From the NCBI GenBank assembly GCA_002245855.1, contig NOUX01000007.1:62001-126000 (forward strand): a stretch of DNA of 64,000 nucleotides, written 5' to 3'. The DNA comes from Sphingobacterium cellulitidis. Its GTDB lineage: Bacteria; Bacteroidota; Bacteroidia; Sphingobacteriales; Sphingobacteriaceae. Positions 36,834 through 46,490 of the stretch are shown in pieces. Each line of letters begins with the position of its first letter. Position 1 is the first letter of the stretch. The notes under the pieces are model-generated. The model did no database searches. It was not told the origin of the DNA and worked only from the letters and a program-made list of their open reading frames with translations. Both the position numbers and the translations under genes were made by a program.

Positions 36834-38315
36834 ATGGCAAATTATTTCAACACATTACCTCTTAGAGAGCAATTAGATCAATTAGGCGTTGCAGAATTCA
36901 TGGATTCATCGGAATTCAATGAAGGCGTTGAAGCTCTAAAAGGTAAAAAAATCGTAGTCGTAGGTTGTGGAGCGCAGGGCTTGAACCAAGGTTTAAACTT
37001 GAGAGATAGCGGATTGGACGTATCTTATGCATTACGTAAAGAAGCTATTGAACAAAAAAGAGATTCTTGGAAAAATGCAACTGACAACAATTTCAAAGTT
37101 GGAACTTACGAAGAGTTAATTCCTTCGGCAGATCTTGTTATCAACTTGACACCAGATAAACAACATACTTCAGTAATCAATGCCGTTATGCCATTGATGA
37201 AAGAAGGTGCTACCCTATCCTATTCACATGGATTCAACATTGTGGAAGAAGGTATGCAAATCCGTCCGGATATTACCGTTATCATGGTAGCTCCAAAATG
37301 TCCAGGTTCTGAGGTTCGTGCAGAATACCTAAGAGGATTTGGTGTTCCGACCTTAATCGCGGTTCACCCAGAGAATGACCCTCAAGGTAAAGGATGGGCA
37401 GAAGCAAAAGCATACTGTGCTGGAACAGGTGGTGACCGTGCTGGGGTATTGAAATCATCATTCGTAGCAGAGGTTAAATCTGACTTAATGGGTGAGCAAA
37501 CTATCCTTTGTGGTTTGTTGCAAACAGGATCGATTCTTTCATTTGATAAAATGGTAGAAAAAGGAATTGATGCAGGTTATGCTTCTAAATTGGTTCAATA
37601 TGGTGTTGAAGTAATTACAGAAGCGTTGAAACATGGTGGTGTAAGCGGTATGATGGATCGTTTGAGCAATCCTGCAAAAATCAAAGCTTTTGAATTGTCA
37701 GAAGAATTGAAAGATATCATGCGTCCATTATTCCAAAAACACCAAGACGATATCATGTCAGGTGAATTTAGCAAGACGATGATGGAAGACTGGGCAAATG
37801 GCGATGCAAACCTTTTGAAATGGAGAGCAGAGACAGGTGAAACAGCATTTGAGAAAACTCCAGCTGGTGATGTAAAAATCTCAGAACAAGAATATTTTGA
37901 CAACTATTTATTAATGGTTGCTTTCGTTAGAGCAGGTGTTGAACTAGCTTTTGAAACCATGGTTGAAGCTGGTATTAAACCAGAGTCTGCTTACTATGAA
38001 TCATTGCACGAAACTCCATTAATTGCAAATACTATTGCTCGTAAGAAATTATTTGAAATGAATCGTGTAATTTCTGATACAGCTGAATATGGTTGTTATT
38101 TATTTGATCAGGCATGTAAGCCATTATTACAAGATTTCATGAAGAAAATCGACACAGATGTTGTTGGAAAGAACTTCAATGAAGGAAAAGATGGGTCAGT
38201 AGATAACATCAAATTAGTACAGGTAAATGAAATTTTAAGAAATCATGAAGTAGAAATCGTGGGTAAGAGATTACGTAAAGCGATGACTGCAATGAAAGCT
38301 ATTCAAACTGTTTAA
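36834..38315 (+). CDS. ilvC: Ketol-acid reductoisomerase, class II (long form)
   Basis: NADPH-dependent isomeroreductase of 493 residues, the long class II form as in E. coli (about 490) with a duplicated knotted C-terminal domain. The nucleotide loop [13 protein letters not shown] is at 41-53, and the magnesium-ligand regions with Asp/Glu clusters are intact ([12 protein letters not shown]). It follows the DinB-like gene by 41 bases and ends 96 bases before leuC, with an intercistronic hairpin between. Confidence 0.96.
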   Translation: MANYFNTLPLREQLDQLGVAEFMDSSEFNEGVEALKGKKIVVVGCGAQGLNQGLNLRDSGLDVSYALRKEAIEQKRDSWKNATDNNFKVGTYEELIPSADLVINLTPDKQHTSVINAVMPLMKEGATLSYSHGFNIVEEGMQIRPDITVIMVAPKCPGSEVRAEYLRGFGVPTLIAVHPENDPQGKGWAEAKAYCAGTGGDRAGVLKSSFVAEVKSDLMGEQTILCGLLQTGSILSFDKMVEKGIDAGYASKLVQYGVEVITEALKHGGVSGMMDRLSNPAKIKAFELSEELKDIMRPLFQKHQDDIMSGEFSKTMMEDWANGDANLLKWRAETGETAFEKTPAGDVKISEQEYFDNYLLMVAFVRAGVELAFETMVEAGIKPESAYYESLHETPLIANTIARKKLFEMNRVISDTAEYGCYLFDQACKPLLQDFMKKIDTDVVGKNFNEGKDGSVDNIKLVQVNEILRNHEVEIVGKRLRKAMTAMKAIQTV

Positions 38316-38342
38316 TTTTTCGTAAATTAGATAGCTTTATTC

Positions 38343-38374
38343 GGGGTAAAATTGTCAAATTTTGATTTTACCCC
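38343..38374 (+). other. Intercistronic hairpin between ilvC and leuC
   Basis: GGGGTAAAAT (38343-38352) pairs perfectly with ATTTTACCCC (38365-38374). A short CAA/TTG pair sits inside the loop. Only TTT follows, so termination would be partial at most; mRNA processing or polarity between the ilv and leu halves is likelier. The hairpin also argues for the downstream leuC start. Confidence 0.7.
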
Positions 38375-38411
38375 CTTTAAAATTTCAAACCAACAAGAGA
38401 TAAAGAGAAAA

Positions 38412-39809
38412 ATGGGAAAAACATTAGTAGAAAAAATTTGGGATGCACACGTCGTCAAGCGTCAAGAAGGGTTCCCTGATATTATATATATCGACACCCA
38501 CTTAATTCATGAAGTGACCTCTCCACAGGCCTTTGATGGATTGCGCAAAAGAGGATTGCCTGTATTCCGTCCAAATCAAACTGTAGCAACTGCCGATCAT
38601 AATGTCCCAACATTAAATCAGCATTTGCCAATCAAAGAAGAACTTTCTCGCTACCAAGTAGACATGCTGACCAAAAACTGTAAGGAATTCGGTATTGAAC
38701 TTTATGGTCTAGGACATCCTTACCAAGGGATCGTGCATGTGATAGGTCCTGAATTAGGAATCACTTTGCCAGGAAAAACAATGGTATGTGGTGATAGCCA
38801 TACCTCCACTCATGGTGCATTTGGTGCCATTGCGTTCGGTATTGGTACTTCTCAGGTAGAACAGGTATTTGCTACTCAATGTTTATTGCAGCAAAAACCT
38901 AAAACCATGAAAATTGAAGTGAATGGTGAATTAGGGAAAGGTGTGGGAGCGAAAGATATTATCCTATACATTATCTCTAAGATTTCTGCTGCAGGTGGGA
39001 CTGGTTATTTCGTTGAATACGCAGGATCTGCAATTCGTTCTTTAAGTATGGAAGGTCGTATGACCATCTGTAATATGAGTATTGAAATGGGTGCTCGTGG
39101 TGGTTTAATCGCTCCTGACCAAACTACATTTGATTATATCAAAGGCAGAGAGTTTGCTCCGAAAGGTGAAGAATGGGATAAAGCTTTAGCTTATTGGCAA
39201 ACATTATATTCAGATGAAGATGCTCAATTTGATGAGGTATTAACATTTGATGCTGCGGATATCCAACCGATGATTACCTATGGTACGAATCCAGGAATGG
39301 GTATCGGCATTACAGAATCTATTCCTACGACTAGTTCTCAGCCTGAGAATGAACGTCCATCTTATCAAAAAGCTTTAGGATATATGGGCTTTGAGGATGG
39401 GGAGTCAATAATCGGCAAACCGGTGGATTATGTATTTATCGGAAGCTGTACGAACTCACGTATTGAAGACCTACGTCAGGTTGCTGCCTTTGTACAAGGT
39501 AAGCATAAAGCTGATAATGTAGAGGTATGGATTGTTCCAGGATCAAAACAGGTGGAAGCACAAGCGAAACAAGAAGGAATAGACAAGATTTTTGAAGAAG
39601 CTGGATTTATGCTTCGTGAACCTGGCTGCTCGGCATGTTTAGGTATGAATGAAGATAAAATCCCTGCTGGTAAATATTGTGTTTCTACTTCGAACAGAAA
39701 CTTTGAGGGAAGACAAGGACCAAATGCACGCACAATGCTGGTAAGCCCGCTTACCGCAGCAGCAGCCGCTGTAACTGGTAAAATTGTAGACGTTAGAGAA
39801 TTAGTGTAA
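38412..39809 (+). CDS. leuC: 3-isopropylmalate dehydratase large subunit
   Basis: Aconitase-family enzyme subunit, 465 residues from the chosen start. Homologues begin [15 protein letters not shown], which fits ATG 38412 ([15 protein letters not shown], after AAAGAGAAA); the earlier ATG at 38352 would start inside the hairpin. The 4Fe-4S ligands are in FIGSCTNSR and [15 protein letters not shown] and [13 protein letters not shown] are intact. It acts with LeuD encoded 12 bases later. Confidence 0.96.
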   Translation: MGKTLVEKIWDAHVVKRQEGFPDIIYIDTHLIHEVTSPQAFDGLRKRGLPVFRPNQTVATADHNVPTLNQHLPIKEELSRYQVDMLTKNCKEFGIELYGLGHPYQGIVHVIGPELGITLPGKTMVCGDSHTSTHGAFGAIAFGIGTSQVEQVFATQCLLQQKPKTMKIEVNGELGKGVGAKDIILYIISKISAAGGTGYFVEYAGSAIRSLSMEGRMTICNMSIEMGARGGLIAPDQTTFDYIKGREFAPKGEEWDKALAYWQTLYSDEDAQFDEVLTFDAADIQPMITYGTNPGMGIGITESIPTTSSQPENERPSYQKALGYMGFEDGESIIGKPVDYVFIGSCTNSRIEDLRQVAAFVQGKHKADNVEVWIVPGSKQVEAQAKQEGIDKIFEEAGFMLREPGCSACLGMNEDKIPAGKYCVSTSNRNFEGRQGPNARTMLVSPLTAAAAAVTGKIVDVRELV

Positions 39810-39821
39810 AGAATTAGAATC

Positions 39822-40406
39822 ATGAAAAAATTTGAAAAATTATCCTCTCGTGTAGTTCCTCTACCGATTGAAAATATTGATACCGACCAGATTATCCCGG
39901 CGCGTTTCCTAAAGGCAACAACCCGTGAAGGATTTGGAAACAACTTATTCCGTGATTGGCGCTTCGATAGTGAAGACCATCCGAAAGCGGACTTCGTTAT
40001 GAATAACCCTACTTATAAAGGGAAAATCTTAGTTGCTGGTAAGAACTTCGGTTGTGGTTCATCACGTGAACACGCTGCTTGGGCTATTCAGGATTATGGA
40101 TTTGATGTAGTAGTGAGTTCATTCTTCGCAGATATCTTCAAAGGCAATGCATTAAATAATGGAGTATTGCCAATCACTGTACCGGAAAGCTTTTTGGAAA
40201 AAATCTTTGATAAGGTATTTGCTAATCCAGATACTGAATTACAAGTGGATTTAGAAGCACAAACCATTACGATTGAAGGTACGGATGAGACTTATTCATT
40301 TGAGATTAATCCTTATAAAAAATCATGCTTAATCAATGGCTATGATGATATCGATTATATCTTGAGTCAAAAAAGTGATATCGAAGCTTTCGAACTTAAC
40401 AGATAA
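39822..40406 (+). CDS. leuD: 3-isopropylmalate dehydratase small subunit
   Basis: 194-residue swivel-domain subunit. [15 protein letters not shown] and the substrate-binding loop [17 protein letters not shown] are the defining motifs. Twelve bases after leuC; its stop overlaps the start of the ABC gene by one base (TAATG), so the ABC protein is translationally coupled to it. Confidence 0.95.
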   Translation: MKKFEKLSSRVVPLPIENIDTDQIIPARFLKATTREGFGNNLFRDWRFDSEDHPKADFVMNNPTYKGKILVAGKNFGCGSSREHAAWAIQDYGFDVVVSSFFADIFKGNALNNGVLPITVPESFLEKIFDKVFANPDTELQVDLEAQTITIEGTDETYSFEINPYKKSCLINGYDDIDYILSQKSDIEAFELNR

Positions 40407-41869
40407 TGGCAACTCAGGTCCTAATATCAAATCTATCAGTTTCATACGGTCTAACCACCGTGTTGAACGATTTGTCTTGGACTATATCCGCATCTGAGAA
40501 TTATGTGTTAGCAGGGAAAAGTGGTTCTGGAAAAACGACCTTGGCAAAAGCAATTGCTGGTTTAATCAGTGGTTCTGGCGACATTAAGGTAATATTTGAT
40601 GGAAACTCGCCCCTGTTGGAAAAAGTAATCTACGTATCCAACTGGTACCAGTTTACCAATTTGGAAGGCGATAGAAACTTTTATTACCAACAACGCTATA
40701 ATCGTCATCAAGGAAATGATACGCTTACTGTTAAGGCTGAATTACTTCATTTCGCAAATAAAGAAGCATTAAACCTTGAAGATATTCAAGACAAGATTGT
40801 AGCCATGGGCTTTGCACATAACATGGATTCGCAATTGATTGAATTGTCAAGTGGTGAGCATAAGAAGCTTCAATTATTGAAATTCCTTTGGTTGAAACCG
40901 CAGCTTTTGATTATTGATGAACCTTATACGGGTTTGGATAAGCAGTCAAGAGTGGAATTGAACATCTGGTTGGATGAGCTTGTTGAAGAGGGAGTGCAGT
41001 TGATCATCATTTCGAATGATAAACAACTACCAAAGTCTATCAATAGATACGCTCATATAGTAGATGGTCAAATTGAAACCTTAGGTTCCTTTGATGAAAT
41101 CATTCAAGATGAAAAAAGAATAAAAAAGGAATTACCTTCCTTTTTGCATAAAGTGCCTGTAACGAATTATGACACCGTTGCGAACCTAAAAGATATCATT
41201 ATCAGATATGGTGACAAGGTGGTGTTAAATAAAGTATCATGGCGCGTAGATGTAGGGGAAAAATGGTTGTTGCAAGGGCCTAATGGGTCGGGGAAATCAA
41301 CATTATTGAGTTTAATAAATGGTGACCACCCGCAATCTTATGGCTTGGACATTGAGTTGTTCGGAAACAAACGTGGCTCAGGGGAAAGCATCTGGGATAT
41401 CAAACAAAAAATTGGAATGATATCACCTGAGATGCATTGGTACTTTGATCAGAATGCAACAGTTTGGCATACCTTGGCTTCCGGATTTTACGACAGTATA
41501 GGTTGGTTTATTGACGTAAAATTTCAGGAGAAGAAACAGATTGAGGAGCTGATGGCATTTTTTGATCTCACAGAACATAAGGACCAATTGCTACATACTT
41601 TGCCATTAGGGAAACAACGCTTGGCAATGCTTGCAAGGAGTATTATCAAGAATCCACCATTATTGGTGCTGGATGAACCTTGTCAAGGATTAGATGCTCA
41701 ACAAGCTAAATATTTCAATGATGTAGTTGATGAACTTTGCCAGCACGGCAAAACATTAATCTATGTCGGTCATTATGAAAGTCAGCTTCCAAGCTGCATC
41801 GAAAAAAGAATAATATTAGAAAAAGGCGAAGTAATTGCCTTAGAAAACATAATAGAAAACGTTTTATAA
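40406..41869 (+). CDS. Twin-domain ABC ATPase (ModF/PhrA-like), no transmembrane partner
   Basis: 487 residues with two ABC nucleotide-binding domains. Domain 1: Walker A GKSGSGKT (37-44), signature LSSGEHKK, Walker B LLIIDEPYTGLD. Domain 2: Walker A GPNGSGKST (about 290), degenerate signature LPLGKQR, Walker B LLVLDEPCQGLD. No membrane helices and no permease gene nearby. It resembles E. coli ModF, whose role is poorly known. It is inserted between leuD (1-base overlap) and leuB (3-base gap), so it is expressed with the leucine genes. Involvement in transport is not supported; a soluble ATPase role is an inference. Confidence 0.88.
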   Translation: MATQVLISNLSVSYGLTTVLNDLSWTISASENYVLAGKSGSGKTTLAKAIAGLISGSGDIKVIFDGNSPLLEKVIYVSNWYQFTNLEGDRNFYYQQRYNRHQGNDTLTVKAELLHFANKEALNLEDIQDKIVAMGFAHNMDSQLIELSSGEHKKLQLLKFLWLKPQLLIIDEPYTGLDKQSRVELNIWLDELVEEGVQLIIISNDKQLPKSINRYAHIVDGQIETLGSFDEIIQDEKRIKKELPSFLHKVPVTNYDTVANLKDIIIRYGDKVVLNKVSWRVDVGEKWLLQGPNGSGKSTLLSLINGDHPQSYGLDIELFGNKRGSGESIWDIKQKIGMISPEMHWYFDQNATVWHTLASGFYDSIGWFIDVKFQEKKQIEELMAFFDLTEHKDQLLHTLPLGKQRLAMLARSIIKNPPLLVLDEPCQGLDAQQAKYFNDVVDELCQHGKTLIYVGHYESQLPSCIEKRIILEKGEVIALENIIENVL

Positions 41870-41872
41870 CAC

Positions 41873-42946
41873 ATGAAGAAAAACATTCTTATTATTCCCG
41901 GTGATGGTATCGGACAAGAAGTTACCAGCTGGGGAAAAGAAGTTCTAAATACAATTGCTGAGAAATATAATCACGAATTTATTTTCGACGAGGCAATCAT
42001 GGGCCATACTGCTATCGAAGCAACTGGAAATCCACTTCCGGATGAAACATTAGAAAAAGCTAAGGCTTCTGATGCGATTCTATTTGGTGCGATTGGTCAT
42101 GCCAAGTATGACAATGATCCTTCGGCAAAGGTACGTCCTGAACAAGGCTTATTGAAGATCCGTAAGGAATTAGGTTTATATGCAAACCTTCGTCCTATCC
42201 TATTATTCGATGAGTTATTGGATGCTTCTAGCTTAAAACCAGAAGTATTGCGTGGAACGGATATTCTATTCTTCCGCGAGTTGACTGGTGATGTTTATTT
42301 TGGTGAGAAGAAACGTAATGAGGATAATACTTTCGCTTCAGACTTGATGAATTACAATCGTTATGAAGTTGATAGAATTGCTCGCAAAGCATTTGATGCG
42401 GCTAGAACGAGAAGTAAGAAGTTATGTTCGGTGGATAAAGCCAATGTTTTGGAAACCTCAAGACTTTGGAGAGAGGTCGTTCAGGAAATTGCCAAGGAAT
42501 ATCCAGATGTTGAAACAGAACATATGTTTATCGACAATGCAGCAATGCAATTGGTAAAGAATCCGAAGAAATTTGATGTTGTATTGACAGCAAACTTATT
42601 TGGTGACATTCTAACGGATGAGGCCTCTCAAATTGCTGGATCAATGGGAATGTTAGCTTCTGCATCTGTAGGTGATGGTACTGGCTTCTTTGAACCAATT
42701 CACGGATCTGCACATGACATTGCTGGACAAAATAAAGCAAACCCATTGGCGTCTATTCTTTCTGCAGCATTGATGTTGGACATTGCGTTCGGCTTACAAG
42801 AAGAAGCAAAAGAGGTAACCAATGCTGTTGCGGAGACCTTAAAGGCAGGCTGGAGAACTGGCGATATCGCGAATGCGAATACTCCATCTGACAAGATCTT
42901 AGGCACCAAAGAAATGGGTGCTAAAGTTTTAGAATTTTTAAAATAG
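41873..42946 (+). CDS. leuB: 3-isopropylmalate dehydrogenase
   Basis: NAD-dependent oxidative decarboxylase of leucine synthesis, 357 residues. IIPGDGIGQEV at the N terminus, the substrate Arg region PEQGLLKIRKELGLYANLRP, RELTGDVYFGEK, and the metal-binding DNAAMQLV...NLFGDILTDEASQIAGSMG are complete. GSAHDIAGQNKANP marks the NAD site. Only 3 bases separate it from the ABC gene. Confidence 0.96.
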   Translation: MKKNILIIPGDGIGQEVTSWGKEVLNTIAEKYNHEFIFDEAIMGHTAIEATGNPLPDETLEKAKASDAILFGAIGHAKYDNDPSAKVRPEQGLLKIRKELGLYANLRPILLFDELLDASSLKPEVLRGTDILFFRELTGDVYFGEKKRNEDNTFASDLMNYNRYEVDRIARKAFDAARTRSKKLCSVDKANVLETSRLWREVVQEIAKEYPDVETEHMFIDNAAMQLVKNPKKFDVVLTANLFGDILTDEASQIAGSMGMLASASVGDGTGFFEPIHGSAHDIAGQNKANPLASILSAALMLDIAFGLQEEAKEVTNAVAETLKAGWRTGDIANANTPSDKILGTKEMGAKVLEFLK

Positions 42947-42980
42947 AATTAATCAAGGTATAAACATAAATTGAAACAAT

Positions 42981-44141
42981 ATGTTACACGATCCTAATCA
43001 CTTATACATTTTCGATACGACATTACGTGACGGTGAGCAAGTACCGGGTTGCCAATTGACAACTCCTGAGAAAATCGAAATTGCCAAAGATTTGGAACGC
43101 TTAGGGGTTGATATTATTGAGGCAGGATTCCCTGTTTCTAGCCCTGGAGATTTCCAATCGGTAGTCGAACTATCTAAGGCTGTTAATGATGTGATCATCT
43201 GTGCGCTTACCCGTGCTAACATGAACGATATCGATGTGGCCGCTGAAGCATTACAATATGCGAAAAGACCGCGTATCCATACTGGAATCGGTTCTTCAGA
43301 CATGCACATTAAATATAAATTCAATAGTACTCGTGAAGAAATCCTAGAACGTGCTGTTGCTGCTGTAAAACATGCTAAATCTTATGTTGAAGATGTAGAG
43401 TTTTACGCTGAAGATGCTGGCCGAGCGGATTTAGAATTCTTAGCGAAAATGATTGAAGGTGTAATTGCTGCAGGTGCTACTGTAGTCAATATTCCTGATA
43501 CAAATGGCTATTGCTTACCAGATCAATACGGTTCAAAGATTAAATATCTTAAAGAGAATGTTAAGAATATTGATCAAGCAATCATCTCTGCCCACTGTCA
43601 TAATGACCTAGGCTTGGCTACTGCGAATTCTATTGCAGCGATTCAAAATGGAGCTCGTCAGGTAGAATGTACCATCAATGGTATTGGTGAACGTGCTGGG
43701 AATACCTCTTTAGAGGAAGTTGCCATGATCTTGAAAGTTCACAAGCAAGCATTCGGAGGATTATCTTCAAACATTGACAGCACCATGTTTACTTATCTAT
43801 CTAGAAAAGTAAGCGAGATGATGAATATGCCTGTTCAACCGAATAAGGCTATCGTTGGTCGTAATGCCTTTGCACACAGCTCAGGTATCCATCAGGATGG
43901 ATTCTTAAAACATCGTGAGAACTACGAGATCATCCGTCCTGAGGACGTAGGCTTAGCGGAAGCGGATATCATTTTGACAGCTCGCTCAGGAAGACATGCT
44001 TTAAAACATCACTTAGAACGTCTAGGATATAATCTAGACAAAGATAAATTAGCGGATTGCTATCAAAGATTCCTAGTATTAGCGGATGCTAAAAAGGAAA
44101 TCTGCGATGATGATTTGTTGATATTAGTAAAAGAAAATTAA
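42981..44141 (+). CDS. leuA: 2-isopropylmalate synthase, short form without regulatory domain
   Basis: First committed enzyme of leucine synthesis, 386 residues. The TIM barrel has [13 protein letters not shown] at the N terminus, [15 protein letters not shown], and the metal-binding [16 protein letters not shown] follows. The LeuA C-terminal dimer domain that binds leucine in enzymes of about 500 residues is missing and the frame stops normally before a terminator. The IHQDGFLKH region favours isopropylmalate synthase, and the operon supports it; a homocitrate or citramalate synthase is a less likely alternative. Confidence 0.9.
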   Translation: MLHDPNHLYIFDTTLRDGEQVPGCQLTTPEKIEIAKDLERLGVDIIEAGFPVSSPGDFQSVVELSKAVNDVIICALTRANMNDIDVAAEALQYAKRPRIHTGIGSSDMHIKYKFNSTREEILERAVAAVKHAKSYVEDVEFYAEDAGRADLEFLAKMIEGVIAAGATVVNIPDTNGYCLPDQYGSKIKYLKENVKNIDQAIISAHCHNDLGLATANSIAAIQNGARQVECTINGIGERAGNTSLEEVAMILKVHKQAFGGLSSNIDSTMFTYLSRKVSEMMNMPVQPNKAIVGRNAFAHSSGIHQDGFLKHRENYEIIRPEDVGLAEADIILTARSGRHALKHHLERLGYNLDKDKLADCYQRFLVLADAKKEICDDDLLILVKEN

Positions 44142-44142
44142 T

Positions 44143-44168
44143 AAAAAGGCTGGTTAACCAGCCTTTTT
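44143..44168 (+). terminator. Terminator between leuA and ilvA
   Basis: AAAAAGGCTGG (44143-44153) and CCAGCCTTTTT (44158-44168) form an 11-base stem with a TTAA loop and end in T. Its place inside the operon implies that ilvA is made from read-through or has its own promoter. Confidence 0.85.
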
Positions 44169-44196
44169 AACCACCTAAACAAACGAACGGAATAGA

Positions 44197-45450
44197 ATGA
44201 GCTTGGATTTATCAACATTGACCATAGACTCGATAGCGGCTAAAGAGCAGATCAAGGATGTGGTTACCCGTACTCCATTACAGTACAACCTTCACCTTTC
44301 TGAAAAATACGGAGCAGAAGTCTATCTAAAAAGAGAGGACTTACAAGTTGTAAGATCTTATAAACTTCGTGGTGCATTCAACAAAATCTGCAGTCTTTCA
44401 CAAGAAGAAAGAGAAAGAGGTGTTGTATGTGCTAGTGCTGGGAATCACGCGCAAGGCGTGGCTCTATCTTGCAAAAAATTAGATATTAAAGGCGTAATCT
44501 TTATGCCTGGTCCTACCCCAAGACAGAAAATCACACAAACTGAGATGTGGGGAAATGGAAATATTCAGATTGTTCTTACTGGTGATACTTTTGATGACTG
44601 TCAAAGAGCAGCATTAGAGTTTACCAAGGAACATAACATGACCTTTATCCCTCCTTTTGATGACTTGAAGGTTATTGAAGGCCAAGGGACTGTTGCAGTA
44701 GAGATTTTAGAAGACCTTCCAGATGTGGATGCTGTTTTCATTCCAATAGGAGGCGGAGGATTATCCTCCGGAGTAAGCTATCATATGCGTAAGTATGCTC
44801 CAAATGTAAAATGCTATGGGGTAGAACCTGAAGGAGCTCCTTCGATGCAAGCTGCATTAGAAAACGGAGGACCTATCGAACTAGAGCATATCAATAAGTT
44901 TGTAGATGGTGCTGCGGTAAAAAAGATTGGTGCAATTACATTTGATATCAGTTCGCAATTGCTGGATAGCGTTAAATCCATTCCTGAAGGTAAAATCTGT
45001 ACAACTATCCTAGAATTATACAACAAGGATGCGATAGTTGCAGAACCTGCTGGTGCTCTATCCATTGCTGCTTTGGATTTCCATAAAGAGGAAATCAAAG
45101 GTAAAAAGGTCGTTTGTATTGTTTCCGGAGGAAACAATGATATCGATAGAATGAGTGAAATCAAGGAACTTTCCTTATTATATGAAGGTTTCAAACATTA
45201 TTTTATCGTTCGTTTCCCACAAAGACCAGGGGCATTGAAGTTATTGGTAACTGAGGTATTAGGTCCGAAGGATGATATCACTCGTTTTGAGTACATTAAA
45301 AAAACAGAAAGAGAAAGAGGTCCTGCGTTAATTGGTATTGAATTAAATGATCCAAATGACTATATTACCTTTATAGAACGATTAAAGTCTTACAAATTTG
45401 ACTTTATCGAAGTGAATAAAGACCAGACATTATTTGAGTATTTGGTCTAA
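44197..45450 (+). CDS. ilvA: Threonine ammonia-lyase (threonine deaminase)
   Basis: PLP enzyme that makes 2-oxobutanoate for isoleucine, 417 residues. PLP lysine K56 in RSYKLRGAF; glycine loop IPIGGGGLSSG. A single ACT-like regulatory domain fills about 335-417 (FIVRFPQRPGALKLLV), shorter than the two-ACT E. coli enzyme. Last gene of the cluster, set off from leuA by a terminator-like hairpin. Confidence 0.94.
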   Translation: MSLDLSTLTIDSIAAKEQIKDVVTRTPLQYNLHLSEKYGAEVYLKREDLQVVRSYKLRGAFNKICSLSQEERERGVVCASAGNHAQGVALSCKKLDIKGVIFMPGPTPRQKITQTEMWGNGNIQIVLTGDTFDDCQRAALEFTKEHNMTFIPPFDDLKVIEGQGTVAVEILEDLPDVDAVFIPIGGGGLSSGVSYHMRKYAPNVKCYGVEPEGAPSMQAALENGGPIELEHINKFVDGAAVKKIGAITFDISSQLLDSVKSIPEGKICTTILELYNKDAIVAEPAGALSIAALDFHKEEIKGKKVVCIVSGGNNDIDRMSEIKELSLLYEGFKHYFIVRFPQRPGALKLLVTEVLGPKDDITRFEYIKKTERERGPALIGIELNDPNDYITFIERLKSYKFDFIEVNKDQTLFEYLV

Positions 45451-45482
45451 AAACGCAACTAACCCTCCAAAATAAAGTAGAT

Positions 45483-45518
45483 GCAACGGCTATTATATCT
45501 TATGGTCGTTGCTTTTTT
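45483..45518 (+). terminator. Terminator of ilvA
   Basis: GCAACG (45483-45488) pairs with CGTTGC (45507-45512) over an 18-base loop and is followed by six T. The loop is longer than usual, which lowers the score. Confidence 0.65.
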
Positions 45519-45632
45519 ATTTTACAGATATTATCAATTTTTTGACTTATTTGTTACAAAACAAGAAATAAATATTTAGTCAACTGGACTGTTAAAAGTT
45601 TGGAATTCCTACCATCCTATTTCCATAAAAGA

Positions 45633-45689
45633 TTAGAACATCAATTTGAAAGCATATTTCCCGTTGCGCCATTCAAACTGATGTTCTAA
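45633..45689. repeat. Long inverted repeat in the ilvA-DUF2911 spacer
   Basis: Arms 45633-45650 and 45672-45689 are reverse complements at 17 of 18 positions, beginning TTAGAACATC and ending GATGTTCTAA, with a 21-base loop that contains a GC-rich patch (CCGTTGCGCC). No proper T run follows on either strand. Confidence 0.75.
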
Positions 45690-45915
45690 AAAAGATTGTT
45701 AATCTTACTTAATAAACTAACTAAAAACATACTCCATAACTTGCAAAGTATTCTCAATATTATAAAGATTAACTGTTAAGAAGTGTAAACAAATCCTAAT
45801 GTTTTCTTAAATTCTTAATTCTAACACTTTTCAAGCGTTTTTTCTCAGCCCAACTCACAACAAAATTGCTTATTTTCAGTTTATTATAATATTATAAACC
45901 AAAATCACACACACA

Positions 45916-46437
45916 ATGAAAGCATCAACTATCTTATTAATTTTCACCTTGCTTTGCAGTTTTTCATTAACGCAAGCACAAGAAAAAAAACCAAAAGCAA
46001 GTCCTCCCGATAGCGCAATAGTCACCACTTCGGATGGAGTAAATATTGCTATCAACTACAGCAGCCCTTCCCTTAAGGGCAGAAAATTAGGTGTAGACCT
46101 TGCCAAAATCGGCGAAGTATGGAGAACCGGCGCTAATGAAGCAACTACTGTTGAATTTGATAAAAATGTTCAGGTAAATGGTCAAAAGCTTCCTGCCGGA
46201 AAATATAGTCTTTATTCTATTCCCGGAGAGGAGCAAACTACAGTTATCTTTAATAAAACCTGGAAGCAATGGGGAACCCAATATGACCAAAAAGACGACG
46301 CATTGCGAATTGTTGTCGACAATGAAGAGAACGCCGATAATTTGGAACGTCTAAAAATCACTGCCGATAAAGATGGAAAAATCCATCTGGCTTGGGGTAA
46401 TTATGCCTTGTCGATGAATGTCAAAGCAGATAAATAA
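45916..46437 (+). CDS. DUF2911 exported protein
   Basis: 173 residues with a signal peptide (TQA-Q, 21/22). The remaining 150 residues match the DUF2911 family pattern: INYSSPSLKGRKL, GEVWRTGANEATTVEF, LPAGKYSLYSIPGE, FNKTWKQWG. This is a compact beta domain found widely in Bacteroidota with no established function. It stands alone, convergent with the S9 peptidase, and shares its terminator. Confidence 0.9.
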   Translation: MKASTILLIFTLLCSFSLTQAQEKKPKASPPDSAIVTTSDGVNIAINYSSPSLKGRKLGVDLAKIGEVWRTGANEATTVEFDKNVQVNGQKLPAGKYSLYSIPGEEQTTVIFNKTWKQWGTQYDQKDDALRIVVDNEENADNLERLKITADKDGKIHLAWGNYALSMNVKADK

Positions 46438-46441
46438 ACAA

Positions 46442-46476
46442 AAGGAGTCCTTTTCAACAAAGGACTCCTTCTTTTT
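46442..46476. terminator. Bidirectional terminator between DUF2911 and S9 peptidase genes
   Basis: AAGGAGTCCTTT (46442-46453) and AAAGGACTCCTT (46459-46470) pair over 12 bases with a five-base loop. CTTTTT follows on plus and TTTTG on minus, serving both convergent genes. Confidence 0.88.
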
Positions 46477-46490
46477 AAATCAATAGTAAC

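Larger units (their letters stand above)
45451..45915. other. Spacer between ilvA and the DUF2911 gene
   Basis: 465 bases. Besides the terminator at 45483-45518 it holds a long inverted repeat at 45633-45689, with a small AAGATT/AATCTT palindrome just after it at 45692-45706. A TATTTTCA near 45872 resembles a -7 element for the next gene but has no partner. Confidence 0.5.

Noticed and set aside
39476..39943. 155-codon minus-strand frame across leuC/leuD
   Set aside because: Antisense to two well-supported genes; Ser/Ala/Pro-rich composition typical of a shadow frame.
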